From Colwellia psychrerythraea (lineage in GTDB: Bacteria; Pseudomonadota; Gammaproteobacteria; Enterobacterales; Alteromonadaceae): a DNA stretch of 64,000 nucleotides. Positions 8,767 through 17,965 of this stretch are shown here, piece after piece. The translations under genes and the position numbers were made by a program. The stretch covers positions 51,451 through 115,450 of the forward strand of contig NZ_JQEC01000072.1 in NCBI RefSeq assembly GCF_000764185.1, in the 5' to 3' direction. Each line of letters begins with the position of its first letter. Within the stretch, counting starts at the first letter, position 1. The notes beneath the pieces were generated by a model that was not told where the DNA came from, ran no database searches, and was given only the letters and a program-made list of their open reading frames with translations.

Positions 8767-9477
8767 TTAAGTCAGTATAACATTTGTCGGTGCCGCGCAG
8801 ACATTATTAATATAACGTTTTGCTATCAGGTCTAGGTTGTCAATAATGACTTTTTTACCCAAAATATTACTACTTTGTAATGTTTGTGCTAATTGTTCAG
8901 CACTGAATGTTTGCTGAAATTGTTGAGCTAACGGTAAGTAAGACAAATGCCAAGGCTCTTGGGCAATACCCCCTTGGAATGTAGCATAAGGAAAATAGAA
9001 GCCAAACCTATGGGCGTGTTGTAATAACCAAGAAGACAACTCTGCTAGCGGCCCGGATTCGCTATATTCCCAAGGCTCAAGTTGCAATTGATAATTTTGT
9101 GCTAATAAGTTTGGCGCGTAAACATCAATATCACAGCCCCAATGGTGACGACTGGCACCGGGCAGGGCAGAATAAAGTAAAATGCTCTCTATTATTTGTA
9201 ATGAAGACAAATTATCAACAACAACAATGTCGCCGTTAATATCTTTAATGGCCGTTTTACCAGAAAATTTATTGTTCCAAAGCATCAACTGCCTGTCAAA
9301 AGAACGAAAGCCACTGGCAATTTTTAAGTCAATACCATCTGTTTTTGCCGCTGTAACTATCGCATCAAAAGCTGGTTTCATTTCTTGATGAATGGCGACT
9401 CGCTCATTTAAATAGTACAGGTGTTCCTCGGTTTTTCCGAGTACTTGTGCACGATTGATGGCTTTAAACTTTTGCAT
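8767..9477 (-). CDS. M15B (VanY-like) D-Ala-D-Ala carboxypeptidase family protein
   Basis: 236 residues with no clear signal peptide. The zinc site is recognisable: SGFRSFDRQ near residue 60, then SRHHWGCDIDVY near 110 (His and Asp ligands) and EPWHLSYL near 172 (His ligand and base). Family members trim D-Ala from peptidoglycan stem peptides or act as LD/DD-endopeptidases. It is 23 bp downstream of dapE, so it is linked to the pathway that makes the diaminopimelate of peptidoglycan. The absence of a secretion signal leaves a cytoplasmic recycling role open. Confidence 0.85.
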   Translation of the reverse strand: MQKFKAINRAQVLGKTEEHLYYLNERVAIHQEMKPAFDAIVTAAKTDGIDLKIASGFRSFDRQLMLWNNKFSGKTAIKDINGDIVVVDNLSSLQIIESILLYSALPGASRHHWGCDIDVYAPNLLAQNYQLQLEPWEYSESGPLAELSSWLLQHAHRFGFYFPYATFQGGIAQEPWHLSYLPLAQQFQQTFSAEQLAQTLQSSNILGKKVIIDNLDLIAKRYINNVCAAPTNVILT

Positions 9478-9500
9478 GATGGATAGTTGCCTGTAGCTAG

Positions 9501-10697
9501 CTAAGTAATGGACTTATGAGTACATAAAACATTAACCAAGCAGTGATAATAAATATCAACCAGCTTTTCTAAATCCTCACAAGCAACAGACTCATTAACT
9601 TGATGAATAGTCGCATTACACGGCCCAAGCTCTATCACTTGTGCACCCGTTGGTGCGATAAAACGTCCATCGGAAGTGCCTCCAGCAGTTGAAAGTTGGG
9701 TTTCTTTACCGGTAACCGAAAGTATTGCTTGGCTAACGGCGTTTAAAAATCCGTGTTTAGAGTCTACATGTTTGGTAATAAATGGCTTGCCATTAAATGT
9801 CCACTTAATATCATAATCAAGTTGATGTTTGTTAAGGATACTCTCAACTTTCTCAACAATTATTTGGTCGGTTAATTCAGTGCTATAACGTAAATTAAAT
9901 AATGCGGTGATATGGCCAGGAACAACGTTGGTGGCACCGGTACCGGCATTTATATTTGATAATTGAAAACTAGTGGCAGGGAAATATTCATTACCCTTAT
10001 CCCATTCTACTTGGCTGAGCTCAGTTAATGCTGGCATGGCTAAATGGATAGGATTTTTTACATGTTCAGGGTAGGCAACATGCCCTTGTTTACCTTTAAT
10101 ATCTACTTCAGCAGAAATAGAACCACGACGACCATTTTTAACAATATCGCCAACCGCGTGGGTACTTGAAGGCTCACCGACAATACAGTAGGTTATTTTC
10201 TCATTGCGCGCTTCCAGTGTGTCGATAACCCGAGTGGTGCCATTAATAAATGGTCCTTCTTCATCGCTGGTAATTAAGAAGGTAATTGCTCCTTGATGAT
10301 CAGGGTGGTCTTTAACAAAACGCTCTGTTGCCACTATCATTGCCGCCAAGCTGCCTTTCATATCTGCTGCGCCACGACCATATAACATGCCATCAATAAT
10401 GGTTGGTTCAAATGGCGGCGTATTCCATAACTCAAGGTTACCAGTGGGCACTACATCGGTGTGACCAGCAAAACAAAAAACTAAATCATTGTTATTGCTC
10501 TCGGTACTATCACGACGAGACCAAAGGTTAGTAGTGTCAGCAAAAATCATGCTTTCATTATTAAAACCGAGTTTTTTCAATCGCTCTGCCATGAGTTTTT
10601 GGCAACCAGCATCTTCAGGAGTGACTGAAGCTCTACCGATAAGATCTTTAGCTAATGCAATAACTGCACTTTCACTTTGTTTTTCTGTTTGACTCAC
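9501..10697 (-). CDS. dapE: Succinyl-diaminopimelate desuccinylase
   Basis: 398 residues, starting at a GTG with AAAGG eight bases upstream. This M20 di-zinc hydrolase converts N-succinyl-LL-2,6-diaminopimelate to LL-DAP and succinate in lysine and peptidoglycan synthesis. Metal-site motifs are visible in order: FAGHTDVVPTG (about residue 74), YGRGAADMKG (about 107), the catalytic DEEGP (about 143) and the C-terminal ATIHQVNE. Family length is 375-380, so there is a short N-terminal extension. It follows yffB as in E. coli. Confidence 0.96.
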   Translation of the reverse strand: MSQTEKQSESAVIALAKDLIGRASVTPEDAGCQKLMAERLKKLGFNNESMIFADTTNLWSRRDSTESNNNDLVFCFAGHTDVVPTGNLELWNTPPFEPTIIDGMLYGRGAADMKGSLAAMIVATERFVKDHPDHQGAITFLITSDEEGPFINGTTRVIDTLEARNEKITYCIVGEPSSTHAVGDIVKNGRRGSISAEVDIKGKQGHVAYPEHVKNPIHLAMPALTELSQVEWDKGNEYFPATSFQLSNINAGTGATNVVPGHITALFNLRYSTELTDQIIVEKVESILNKHQLDYDIKWTFNGKPFITKHVDSKHGFLNAVSQAILSVTGKETQLSTAGGTSDGRFIAPTGAQVIELGPCNATIHQVNESVACEDLEKLVDIYYHCLVNVLCTHKSIT

Positions 10698-10737
10698 AAC
10701 GGATACCTTTACTTAATTTCTAATGAGGAGTTGTTAA

Positions 10738-11088
10738 TTATTTGTCTGAGAATAGGCTCTGGTACTGCTCAGCTTTAAAACCAAGGTTGAGCTCGCCATT
10801 TAATGGTAATAAAGGCCTTTTAAGCAAGGTAGGTTGCGCAAGTACCGCAGCGAACATCACCTCATCAGTTAAATTGTTTTTAATGTCGTCAGGCAAGTTA
10901 CGAAAAGTGGTGCTGCGTTTGTTTAATAATAATGACCAATCACTTTGACTAACAAATTGTGTTAATAACTCTGCCGTTAAAGCTTGTTTTTTAAAGTCAT
11001 AAAGTTGATGTGCTACGTCGTTTGCTGCAAGCCATTTAGTGGCTTTTTTCACTGTGTCGCAATTTTTAATACCATAAAGTGTAATCAT
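10738..11088 (-). CDS. yffB: ArsC/Spx-family protein YffB
   Basis: 116 residues from the ATG at 11088 (MITLYGIKNCDTVKKA, the normal family start); an in-frame ATG six codons upstream has no better ribosome site. It is an ArsC/Spx-like thioredoxin fold with a single Cys near residue 10 (NCDTVKKA). E. coli YffB binds glutathione weakly; arsenate reduction is not established for this subgroup. It is the first gene of the yffB-dapE-M15-DUF2897 unit with the same order as E. coli yffB-dapE. Confidence 0.88.
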   Translation of the reverse strand: MITLYGIKNCDTVKKATKWLAANDVAHQLYDFKKQALTAELLTQFVSQSDWSLLLNKRSTTFRNLPDDIKNNLTDEVMFAAVLAQPTLLKRPLLPLNGELNLGFKAEQYQSLFSDK

Positions 11089-11349
11089 AGCTAATAAATA
11101 TCCCATATTTAATAATCAATGCTTAGATAATACCAGAACCAATGGCTTATATCCGCTTTTCTTCGGGTAGGAAAGTGCTATACCGACATTGAGTTGATGT
11201 CTTTTATAACTGATTTAGATAACCTTCGATTTGATGCCTAGGCTTTCAAAAAATTCACTCCTATAAGTTAAAAAAGATAGTCTATAATAATTTGAAGGGA
11301 TTTATTTCTATTGCTCACGGAAGATCTTTATGGAAAGGTATGAGTAGTA

Positions 11350-12603
11350 ATGAAAGAAAAAGAGCTCCCATTAGAAAAATCTCTCTATCGTTTATTTGAA
11401 ATAACCCCTGTTCCAATCGCTTTGTCATTTCCTGACGGTAAACTTGAATATGTTAATCCTGCACTAAAAAGAATGCTTGGATATGAAGGTGACGAAATAT
11501 ATTCGAATGAAGTTACTATTACTCATCTTGATGATATTCATGTTAATGCCGGCATAAGAAAAAAATTGACCCAAAACCCTTTTGTGCCTATGCAAATTGA
11601 AAAAAGATATCAGCACAAACTGGGGCACACTGTATTCGTTCAATTGAATATTGTTGCACAAGCGGATAACGACAATTTGATTAAAAGGTATATTTCACAG
11701 TTAATAGATTTAACAACTATTAAAAAATCAGATGCGGCAGAAATACTACTCAATCATTTAGTTAATAAGTCTAATGATGCAATTTATGTTGTTGAGCCTG
11801 AGTATGGCCAAATCTTAAATTGTAATCAATTGGCGCATCAAAGGTTAGGTTACAACAAAGATGAATTACTAAAGTTATCAGTTTCAGATCTGAATTCGAA
11901 ATTTGATATCAAAGCTAAGTGGAATGAACATAGTAAACAAATAAAGCTTGCAGGAAACATTGTTATTGAATCCACGCATACAAGAAAAGATGGCACTAAA
12001 TTGCCCATTGAAGCAAGCATTAGTTTCATTGAGTTTAATCAGACAGGTTATTTACTGGCAATAGTAAGAGACATTTCAAGGCGGAAACAAAAAGAGTTAG
12101 AAGCATTGGAGTTAGCTAATTTAGATCCTTTGACAAAGCTGCCTAACAGAAGAATACTTGAAAATAAATTAGACATTCTATTTAAAAAGGCAAAAGAAAA
12201 AAACACCTTAATTGCTTTTTTCTTTATTGACCTTGATCATTTTAAGCTTATTAATGATTCACATGGTCATAGTGTTGGTGATGAAATTTTAGTCGGTACT
12301 GCTAATAGGTTAAAACATTGTATTAGGGGCTCTGATATTGTCACTCGTATGGGAGGGGATGAATTTCTAGTAGTCATTAGTGGTGTTAAAGAACATTCCT
12401 CAATAAAAGTAATGGCGGATAAATTACAAGAAGAATTCACATCACCTTTTAAAGTTCAAGCCCATTTGATCGCTGTAAAAGCCAGTATTGGTGTTTCTGT
12501 ATATTCGAATAATAATGGAGAAGCGCACACGTTAATACAATTGGCAGATGAAGCAATGTATGAAGCTAAAAAAGAACTTGGAACGTCTATTTATTATATA
12601 TAA
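11350..12603 (+). CDS. PAS-PAS-GGDEF diguanylate cyclase
   Basis: 417 residues, no membrane segment. Two PAS domains (about residues 8-125 and 130-248) precede a GGDEF domain (about 255-417). The active-site GGDEF is intact at 335-339, and the inhibitory RxxD site (RGSD) lies five residues before it, so it should make c-di-GMP with product feedback. There is no EAL domain. PAS ligands cannot be read from the sequence. It stands alone between yffB (divergent) and the ACT-domain gene (convergent), a cytoplasmic sensor controlling motility or biofilm by inference. Confidence 0.92.
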   Translation: MKEKELPLEKSLYRLFEITPVPIALSFPDGKLEYVNPALKRMLGYEGDEIYSNEVTITHLDDIHVNAGIRKKLTQNPFVPMQIEKRYQHKLGHTVFVQLNIVAQADNDNLIKRYISQLIDLTTIKKSDAAEILLNHLVNKSNDAIYVVEPEYGQILNCNQLAHQRLGYNKDELLKLSVSDLNSKFDIKAKWNEHSKQIKLAGNIVIESTHTRKDGTKLPIEASISFIEFNQTGYLLAIVRDISRRKQKELEALELANLDPLTKLPNRRILENKLDILFKKAKEKNTLIAFFFIDLDHFKLINDSHGHSVGDEILVGTANRLKHCIRGSDIVTRMGGDEFLVVISGVKEHSSIKVMADKLQEEFTSPFKVQAHLIAVKASIGVSVYSNNNGEAHTLIQLADEAMYEAKKELGTSIYYI

Positions 12604-12708
12604 AATTTTCAATTGCAGTGGTGCAGTTGAACTAGCCAATAATTTGTCTCTAATGGCTGAATGTTAATGTCTACCTGCACTTACCTATAGGATATCCCTA
12701 GTTTAGGA

Positions 12709-13089
12709 TTATATTACTAGATATTGATTTGAACGTAGTGCTTTAACTGCTTGATTTATAAATTCCTCTTTAACAAGGATATAGTCGGTGTCGAAAGTAG
12801 ATATGGCGAAAATACTAATTTTCTCATTGGCTAATACTGTAGATATATTCGATAAAATTCCAGTCATGGTAAAATCTAAAGGGCCAACAACCTCTAAAGC
12901 CTGCCAGTTCAATTCTACTTCATCACTAACAATAGTAATACGCTGTGGTAAAACAATGGATATTTCATCGAAAGTTTTGGCGATAAAAAATATACTGGCG
13001 CTAAATACTTCACCAGGAATGATTGCACTTTTAGATAAGCTATGGATAGCAAATTGCTCGCTAATAAGTCGAAGTGTTAATTGTGGCAT
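12709..13089 (-). CDS. ACT domain-containing protein (ACT_7 type)
   Basis: 126 residues from the ATG at 13089, chosen for its AAGGA site and because homology begins MPQLTLRLISEQFAIHSL; the frame is open 19 codons further up. Two ACT-like halves are present; the C-terminal one (ALEVVGPLDFTMTGILSN...ISTFDTDYILVKEE) matches the ACT_7 family of small putative amino-acid-binding regulators. No target is known. Its neighbours are the diguanylate cyclase and pta, neither of which points to a pathway. Confidence 0.75.
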   Translation of the reverse strand: MPQLTLRLISEQFAIHSLSKSAIIPGEVFSASIFFIAKTFDEISIVLPQRITIVSDEVELNWQALEVVGPLDFTMTGILSNISTVLANEKISIFAISTFDTDYILVKEEFINQAVKALRSNQYLVI

Positions 13090-13560
13090 TATAGTCCTTA
13101 ATGGTTTTTCTACATGCTTAACTATAGCACTTGTTGCTAATGGCAAGGTTTGATTTTGTGATATTTACAATTATTTCCCTGATAGTAGTATGTAAAAAGA
13201 CTAAGTTACAGGTGAAATTTCTATATAGTTGTTATTTACGAAGGTTTTACTAGAGGTTTGTAAGTAAAACCTGAATGATTATTTTAAAAATTATATCCAC
13301 AGAAGCTGTGGATATAATTGTGAATAATTCAGGGATAACCTTATTTGTCATTGATAAACAAAGATAAAACAAGTAGTACGTTTTTTGTCTAGCTAAGCGC
13401 TAAGTGATAACAAAGAGGATAAGTGATCAAAATAGTCTGTTGGATCCTTATTCTAGCAAAGTGAACCTTTTAAAGCGGTTAAATGTCGTAAAAATAACTC
13501 TAACCGCACTCATAACATCTCAATGGTTAATTATTAACAAGCTTGTTGAGGCCTTTTATT
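13090..13560. other. Gene-free region with a 14-bp hairpin at 13289-13319
   Basis: No supported gene in 471 bp between the ACT gene and the end of pta. The most structured part is an exact inverted repeat (AATTATATCCACAG at 13289-13302, complement at 13306-13319, 3-nt loop). It lacks a T-run on either strand, so it is not a classical terminator. A short palindrome AACAAGCTTGTT (13537-13548) lies just past the pta stop and may help end that transcript. Confidence 0.6.
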
Positions 13561-15681
13561 CTATTGTGTTGCTTGGATTGCCGTTAGGGCGATGGTGTAA
13601 ACAATATCATCAACTAATGCACCACGAGATAGATCATTAACTGGTTTATTCATACCTTGTAACATAGGACCTATGCTTACCAAGTCAGCTGAACGCTGAA
13701 CAGCCTTATACGTTGTATTACCTGTATTTAAGTCAGGGAAGATAAACACAGTGGCTTTACCTGCCACAGGACTATTTGGCGCTTTTTTCTTGGCAACACT
13801 TTCCATAATAGCGGCATCATATTGTAATGGGCCATCAATAATCAGATCTGGTCGCTTAGCTTTCGCTATTTCTGTTGCCTTAGCTACTTTTTCAACATCC
13901 GCACCATGACCAGAACTACCGGTACTGTAACTGATCATGGCAACTCTGGGTTGAATATCAAATGCTTTGGCAGAGTCTGCAGATTGAATGGCTATATCTG
14001 CTAATTGCTCTGCGCTAGGCTCAGGGTTTATTGCACAATCACCATAAACCAGTACTTGATCAGGTAATAACATAAAAAATACTGATGAAACTAAAGAGCT
14101 ATCAGGTGCGGTTTTTATTAACTGTAAAGCAGGCCTTATCGTATTTGCTGTGGTATTTACTGCACCCGAAACCAAGCCATCAACTTGGCCAAGTTGCAAC
14201 ATCATGGTGGCTAAAACCACATTGTCTTTTAAATTCTCTAGGGCGACAACATTTGTTAAACCTTTATGTTTACGAAGCTCAACCATAGGTCGAACATAAT
14301 TATCTCTAATAGTCTCGGGATCTGTGATTAATAAGTTATCAGGAAGGTGAATACCCTGATGTTCGGCAATTTGTAGTATTTCTTCTTTATTGCCAATAAG
14401 TTGGCAACGCGCAATATTGCGCTCACAACAAATAGCGGCTGCTTTGATAGTGCGTATATCTGTGCCTTCAGGTAAAACAACAAGTTTGTTTGCTTGGCGA
14501 GCAAGTTCAGTTAATTTATGCCTAAATGCAGGTGGGGAGAATAAGTTATAACTATTATTTTTAGAGGTTAGGCTTTCTAGCCAACCTAGGCTTAAATTAT
14601 CGGCAATATGTTGCTTTACTTTTTCGTGGCGTTGAATATCGTCTTGAGGTATTTCAGGATTAAAGCCCATAATATGGCGTGATGTTTGCCATGTATCCCA
14701 TGGTACAGAGAGGACAGGTAAACCTGCATCAAGCGCTTGTTTACACAACTCCCAAACTTGCTCTGATGGTTCAAAGCCATTGGTTAAAATCAAGCCTCCT
14801 AATTTAGTACCGTTTAAGGCGGATAAACAAGTGGCTATGATTATATCAGTGCGGTCACCCGGGGTAACAATAAGACGACCAGGGACTAAATAACTCACTA
14901 GATTAGAAACTGTGCGGGCGCAAAATGCAACACTACGGAAACGTCGATGTGCCATAGCACCTTCATTAAGAACTTTAGCACCAAGATAGTTACTAATGTC
15001 ACAGATGCGCGGAGCGATGAGATCAATGTCCCACATTATAGTGCCGAGTAAATCAAAGTGTCTGTTTTTAAAAATGGCTAAATCTAACCAATGCTTTAAA
15101 TGAAAGTCACTTTCAATTTCTTCTTCTTTGGGTAATAAACCGTATTCTTCTTGATCTGGGCAGTTCAGTTTATTGATAACACAACCAATAAGGTGTTTGT
15201 TTTTTATACCGCCATAAGTTGCTGCACTGACTTCCAGCCGATCTTCAAACTCTTCTGCACTGTCATTACCTGGGCTGGCAACTAAGACAATATTAGCGCT
15301 AAGCGCTTGAGCAACATCACGATTGATACGCCCAGCATAGGGCTGTCTAGGCGTTGGCACTAGGCCTTCAATGATAACAACATCATGATCTTGCTTAAAG
15401 TCATCAAAATTGGCAACAATTTCTTCTAACACAACATCATGTAAGCCATCGCCCATTTTACCTTCAACATAACTAAGCGATATACTGGTGCTATTTTGAG
15501 ATAAGCTAATGGCATCAATAGTTTTATTTTTTTTCGCTAAGCTATTTCGCGAAGGTTGGCTAATGGGCTTGAAATGTCCTACTTTAATCCCTTTTTGCTG
15601 ACAAGCGTGCAATAAGCCCAGTGATACACTAGTTAGACCTACGCCTGAGCCAACAGGGATTAACATAATTCTATGTGGCAT
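13561..15681 (-). CDS. pta: Phosphate acetyltransferase
   Basis: 706 residues, the long three-domain form. There is an N-terminal P-loop dethiobiotin synthetase-like domain (PVGSGVGLTSVSLGLLH near residue 8), a central DRTGG domain (about 225-330) and the C-terminal catalytic PTA domain (about 375-706) with the SYSTGSSGHG and GPLQYDAA motifs. It interconverts acetyl-CoA and acetyl phosphate. It lies 34 bp after ackA on the same strand, forming the acetate overflow/uptake operon. E. coli Pta is 714 residues, so nothing is missing. Confidence 0.97.
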   Translation of the reverse strand: MPHRIMLIPVGSGVGLTSVSLGLLHACQQKGIKVGHFKPISQPSRNSLAKKNKTIDAISLSQNSTSISLSYVEGKMGDGLHDVVLEEIVANFDDFKQDHDVVIIEGLVPTPRQPYAGRINRDVAQALSANIVLVASPGNDSAEEFEDRLEVSAATYGGIKNKHLIGCVINKLNCPDQEEYGLLPKEEEIESDFHLKHWLDLAIFKNRHFDLLGTIMWDIDLIAPRICDISNYLGAKVLNEGAMAHRRFRSVAFCARTVSNLVSYLVPGRLIVTPGDRTDIIIATCLSALNGTKLGGLILTNGFEPSEQVWELCKQALDAGLPVLSVPWDTWQTSRHIMGFNPEIPQDDIQRHEKVKQHIADNLSLGWLESLTSKNNSYNLFSPPAFRHKLTELARQANKLVVLPEGTDIRTIKAAAICCERNIARCQLIGNKEEILQIAEHQGIHLPDNLLITDPETIRDNYVRPMVELRKHKGLTNVVALENLKDNVVLATMMLQLGQVDGLVSGAVNTTANTIRPALQLIKTAPDSSLVSSVFFMLLPDQVLVYGDCAINPEPSAEQLADIAIQSADSAKAFDIQPRVAMISYSTGSSGHGADVEKVAKATEIAKAKRPDLIIDGPLQYDAAIMESVAKKKAPNSPVAGKATVFIFPDLNTGNTTYKAVQRSADLVSIGPMLQGMNKPVNDLSRGALVDDIVYTIALTAIQATQ

Positions 15682-15715
15682 AAATAAAATCCTATTTATT
15701 CTTTATGTGGAGCAT

Positions 15716-16954
15716 TTATTGCATAGAATTTCTGAGTAACACCGCAGATTGTTCGGCAATAACCCATTCTTCATTGGTGGCAATAACCCAACATGCCCTT
15801 GATTTTTTATCTGCAATATTACCTGAGGCGCCAAAACGTGTAGCTTGGTTCTTTTCTTCATCTAAAGAAAAATTTAATAAGCCTAGCAGCTTAACTATTT
15901 CAGTACGTACCCAAGTTGAGTTTTCACCAATGCCGCCGGTAAAAATAAGACCGTCTAGTTGCGTTAAACTTGCACTATAAGAGGCAATGCTTTTAGCAAT
16001 ACGGTAACAAAAAACAGTCATTGCTAATTTAGCTTGGGCGTTATTATCGGCTAACATAGCGTCTTCTAAAGTTCGGCAATCATTACTTAAACCAGAAATA
16101 CCCAATAAACCACTTTCTTTATTCACTAGCTTATCAATATCATTAATTGAGTAACCTAAATTATCGACAAGATAGAAAATAATGCCGCTATCGAGATCAC
16201 CACAGCGAGTACCCATCATCACACCTTCACCAGGTGTCATACCCATACTAGTATCAACACTCTCGCCATTTTTGATTACGGTCACACTGCAACCATTACC
16301 CAAATGAGCACTGATTAAGTTACATTGTTCCAGTGGCTTATTGAGTTGTTTAGCCGCTTGCTTTGCGACAAAATAATGGCTGGTTCCGTGGAATCCATAA
16401 CGTCTTATTCCGTGTTCTTGGTAGAGTGAATAGGGTAGGCCATAGACATAAGATTTTTCTGGCATAGTTTGATGAAATGCAGTGTCAAATACTGCAACTT
16501 GCGGTAAGTCGGGAAAAGCTTGCTGGCACGCTTTAATGCCAATAAGGTTGGCTGGATTATGCAAGGGTGCGAGTTTTGCCAACTGGTCAATCGCTTGCTC
16601 TACCTCATCAGTAATTAAGGTCGGCTGAGCATATTTTTCACCGCCGTGCACGACTCTATGGCCAACAGTCGCTATATCTTTCACTAAATCTAGTTGTTGT
16701 AATTGTGTGACTAATATGGACAGTGCGGTCTGGTGATCAAAAGGGGCCGCTAATTTAAGTGTGTCTTTTGTATTGTTTTTCTTGATGGTAATGCTGGCAT
16801 CGGAGCTGAGTAGACATTCGGCTAAACCAGATAATAGTGTTTCGCCATTTACAGGGTTTATTAAGGAAAACTTTACTGATGAGCTACCACAATTAATCAC
16901 TAAAATTGCAGCAGAATTAACTGGGACTTTGTTATGAGGTTGTTGGTGGGTCAT
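15716..16954 (-). CDS. ackA: Acetate kinase
   Basis: 412 residues. N-terminal phosphate-binding ILVINCGSSSVKFSL, catalytic-region HRVVHGGEKY, GFHGTSHYFV and the C-terminal IFTGGIGENS are all present. It converts acetyl phosphate plus ADP to acetate plus ATP and back. It heads the ackA-pta operon. The divergent gene is yfbV, the same arrangement as in E. coli, although here a repeat has entered the region between them. Start: the ATG at 16954 lies 11 codons before the conserved ILVINCG, acceptable for the family. Confidence 0.97.
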   Translation of the reverse strand: MTHQQPHNKVPVNSAAILVINCGSSSVKFSLINPVNGETLLSGLAECLLSSDASITIKKNNTKDTLKLAAPFDHQTALSILVTQLQQLDLVKDIATVGHRVVHGGEKYAQPTLITDEVEQAIDQLAKLAPLHNPANLIGIKACQQAFPDLPQVAVFDTAFHQTMPEKSYVYGLPYSLYQEHGIRRYGFHGTSHYFVAKQAAKQLNKPLEQCNLISAHLGNGCSVTVIKNGESVDTSMGMTPGEGVMMGTRCGDLDSGIIFYLVDNLGYSINDIDKLVNKESGLLGISGLSNDCRTLEDAMLADNNAQAKLAMTVFCYRIAKSIASYSASLTQLDGLIFTGGIGENSTWVRTEIVKLLGLLNFSLDEEKNQATRFGASGNIADKKSRACWVIATNEEWVIAEQSAVLLRNSMQ

Positions 16955-17112
16955 AAGGTATTTCTTTTAATAAAGTTGAAAGGTGTTAAATAATTATATT
17001 CAATAATAATGACACCATTATAGCGTTTGTTTTGCTGATATATATTGATGCAGTGCAATATAAAACACTTTAGTTGAGTTTTAATTATTTCAATGAGTAA
17101 CTAAAGCTGAAT

Positions 17113-17268
17113 TAACCTGAATCATGGGTGGTGGGTGGAGGGTGCTTTATATTTAAGTAAAAACAATAGTTTACGGTTATTTAAAATAAAAATTACTGGA
17201 CTAAATAGCGATATACTCTATCAATGCTTCAATTTATTCGATTATCAAGGCAAAACGTTTATGAATAA
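17113..17268 (+). repeat. Dispersed element, partial copy 1 (right end missing)
   Basis: Shares the left end TAACCTGAA and about 130 bp of body with the copy at 23048-23279. The common part includes runs such as AATAGCGATATACTCTATCA and TATCAAGGCAAAACGTTTAT. The reading frame of the small ORF in copy 2 stays open here (LYLSKNN...YQGKTFM). Similarity stops near 17268; the right inverted repeat is absent and a different palindrome follows at 17286. Confidence 0.8.
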
Positions 17269-17285
17269 CCATTGCAATTGTTGTT

Positions 17286-17344
17286 TATACCCAAGCTACT
17301 TCAAATTCCAACTGAATTATGCAGTTTGAAGAGGCTTGGGTATA
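17286..17344. repeat. REP-like palindrome, TATACCCAAGC type
   Basis: Arms at 17286-17305 and 17325-17344: TATACCCAAGC, two mismatched bases, CTTCAAA, then a 19-nt loop and the complement. Similar TATACCCAAGC palindromes recur between genes in marine Alteromonadales (from memory, not checked). It sits 26 bp before the yfbV ATG and could fold in its leader. Confidence 0.7.
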
Positions 17345-17370
17345 TAGGGACTAGCTGCTATAGTAGTGTT

Positions 17371-17883
17371 ATGAATATCTCCGTTGTACAACTCATTAAA
17401 TTGGGTAAAAAATATTTATCTCTGTGGCCAGACAAGCCAGAATTAACTCATTATTTTGAGGATTATAGAGGGGTGCAAAGTGCGCGCTTTGTTTGTCGGT
17501 ACTTTCCTGCCTTAGCCATGTTTACTGTGGTTATGCAGCTTTATGTTGCATCGGGATATCCTATGGGACAAGGCTCGATAAATAATGCATTAAATGCACT
17601 ACCACAAGCATTAGTTTATGGTCTTTTTTTAGTCAGTATGCCGGTTCAGGCATTAGTTTTATCTGGGGTCAAAGCTGATAAGTTATTACCGCCTTCACTA
17701 GCTTCTTGGTATCACAGTGGCTTAGAAAAGGTAAAACAACGAGGTAAAGAGCAATTCTCTGAGCAAGCAGCGCATAGCCGTAGTCACAAAAATGAAAAGG
17801 CTATTGCGAAATTAGCGACTTATAAACCACGCTATATAGATCTTGCGCAACTCTTACATTTAACGTTCACGCCTACAAAATAG
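17371..17883 (+). CDS. yfbV: YfbV family (UPF0208) inner-membrane protein
   Basis: 170 residues from the ATG at 17371 (MNISVVQLIKLGKKYLSLWP, the usual family start); the frame is open 33 codons upstream only through the palindromic repeat. Two membrane segments lie at about 45-65 and 82-105, with family motifs YPMGQGSINNALNALPQ and MPVQALVLSGVKADKLLPPSL. E. coli YfbV is 151 residues and affects Ter macrodomain behaviour; the mechanism is unclear. The C-terminal basic tail is longer here. It is divergent from ackA, as in E. coli. Confidence 0.9.
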   Translation: MNISVVQLIKLGKKYLSLWPDKPELTHYFEDYRGVQSARFVCRYFPALAMFTVVMQLYVASGYPMGQGSINNALNALPQALVYGLFLVSMPVQALVLSGVKADKLLPPSLASWYHSGLEKVKQRGKEQFSEQAAHSRSHKNEKAIAKLATYKPRYIDLAQLLHLTFTPTK

Positions 17884-17965
17884 CTTTCGCTTTATTGTTC
17901 CTTTTCAGGGGAAAGTGTTCTTCATTAATATAAGTTAAGTCTTTGAAGAATCATGTCTTCGGCAG

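Larger units (their letters stand above)
16955..17370. other. ackA-yfbV divergent intergenic region with two repeats
   Basis: 416 bp between divergent ackA and yfbV. It holds a partial copy of the dispersed element (17113-17268) and a separate palindrome (17286-17344), both listed below. The ackA promoter should lie in the AT-rich 16960-17110. A 64-codon ORF on the plus strand here is part of the repeat. Confidence 0.6.

Noticed and set aside
12788..13153. 121-codon plus-strand ORF opposite the ACT gene
   Set aside because: Antisense shadow of a recognised ACT-domain gene with its own ribosome site.
13289..13319. DnaA boxes or an origin near the ATATCCACAG hairpin
   Set aside because: Core differs from TTATCCACA and there is no cluster of boxes, no dnaA/dnaN or gidA nearby.
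13404..13640. 78-codon plus-strand ORF overlapping the end of pta
   Set aside because: Antisense to the conserved C-terminus of Pta and no ribosome site.
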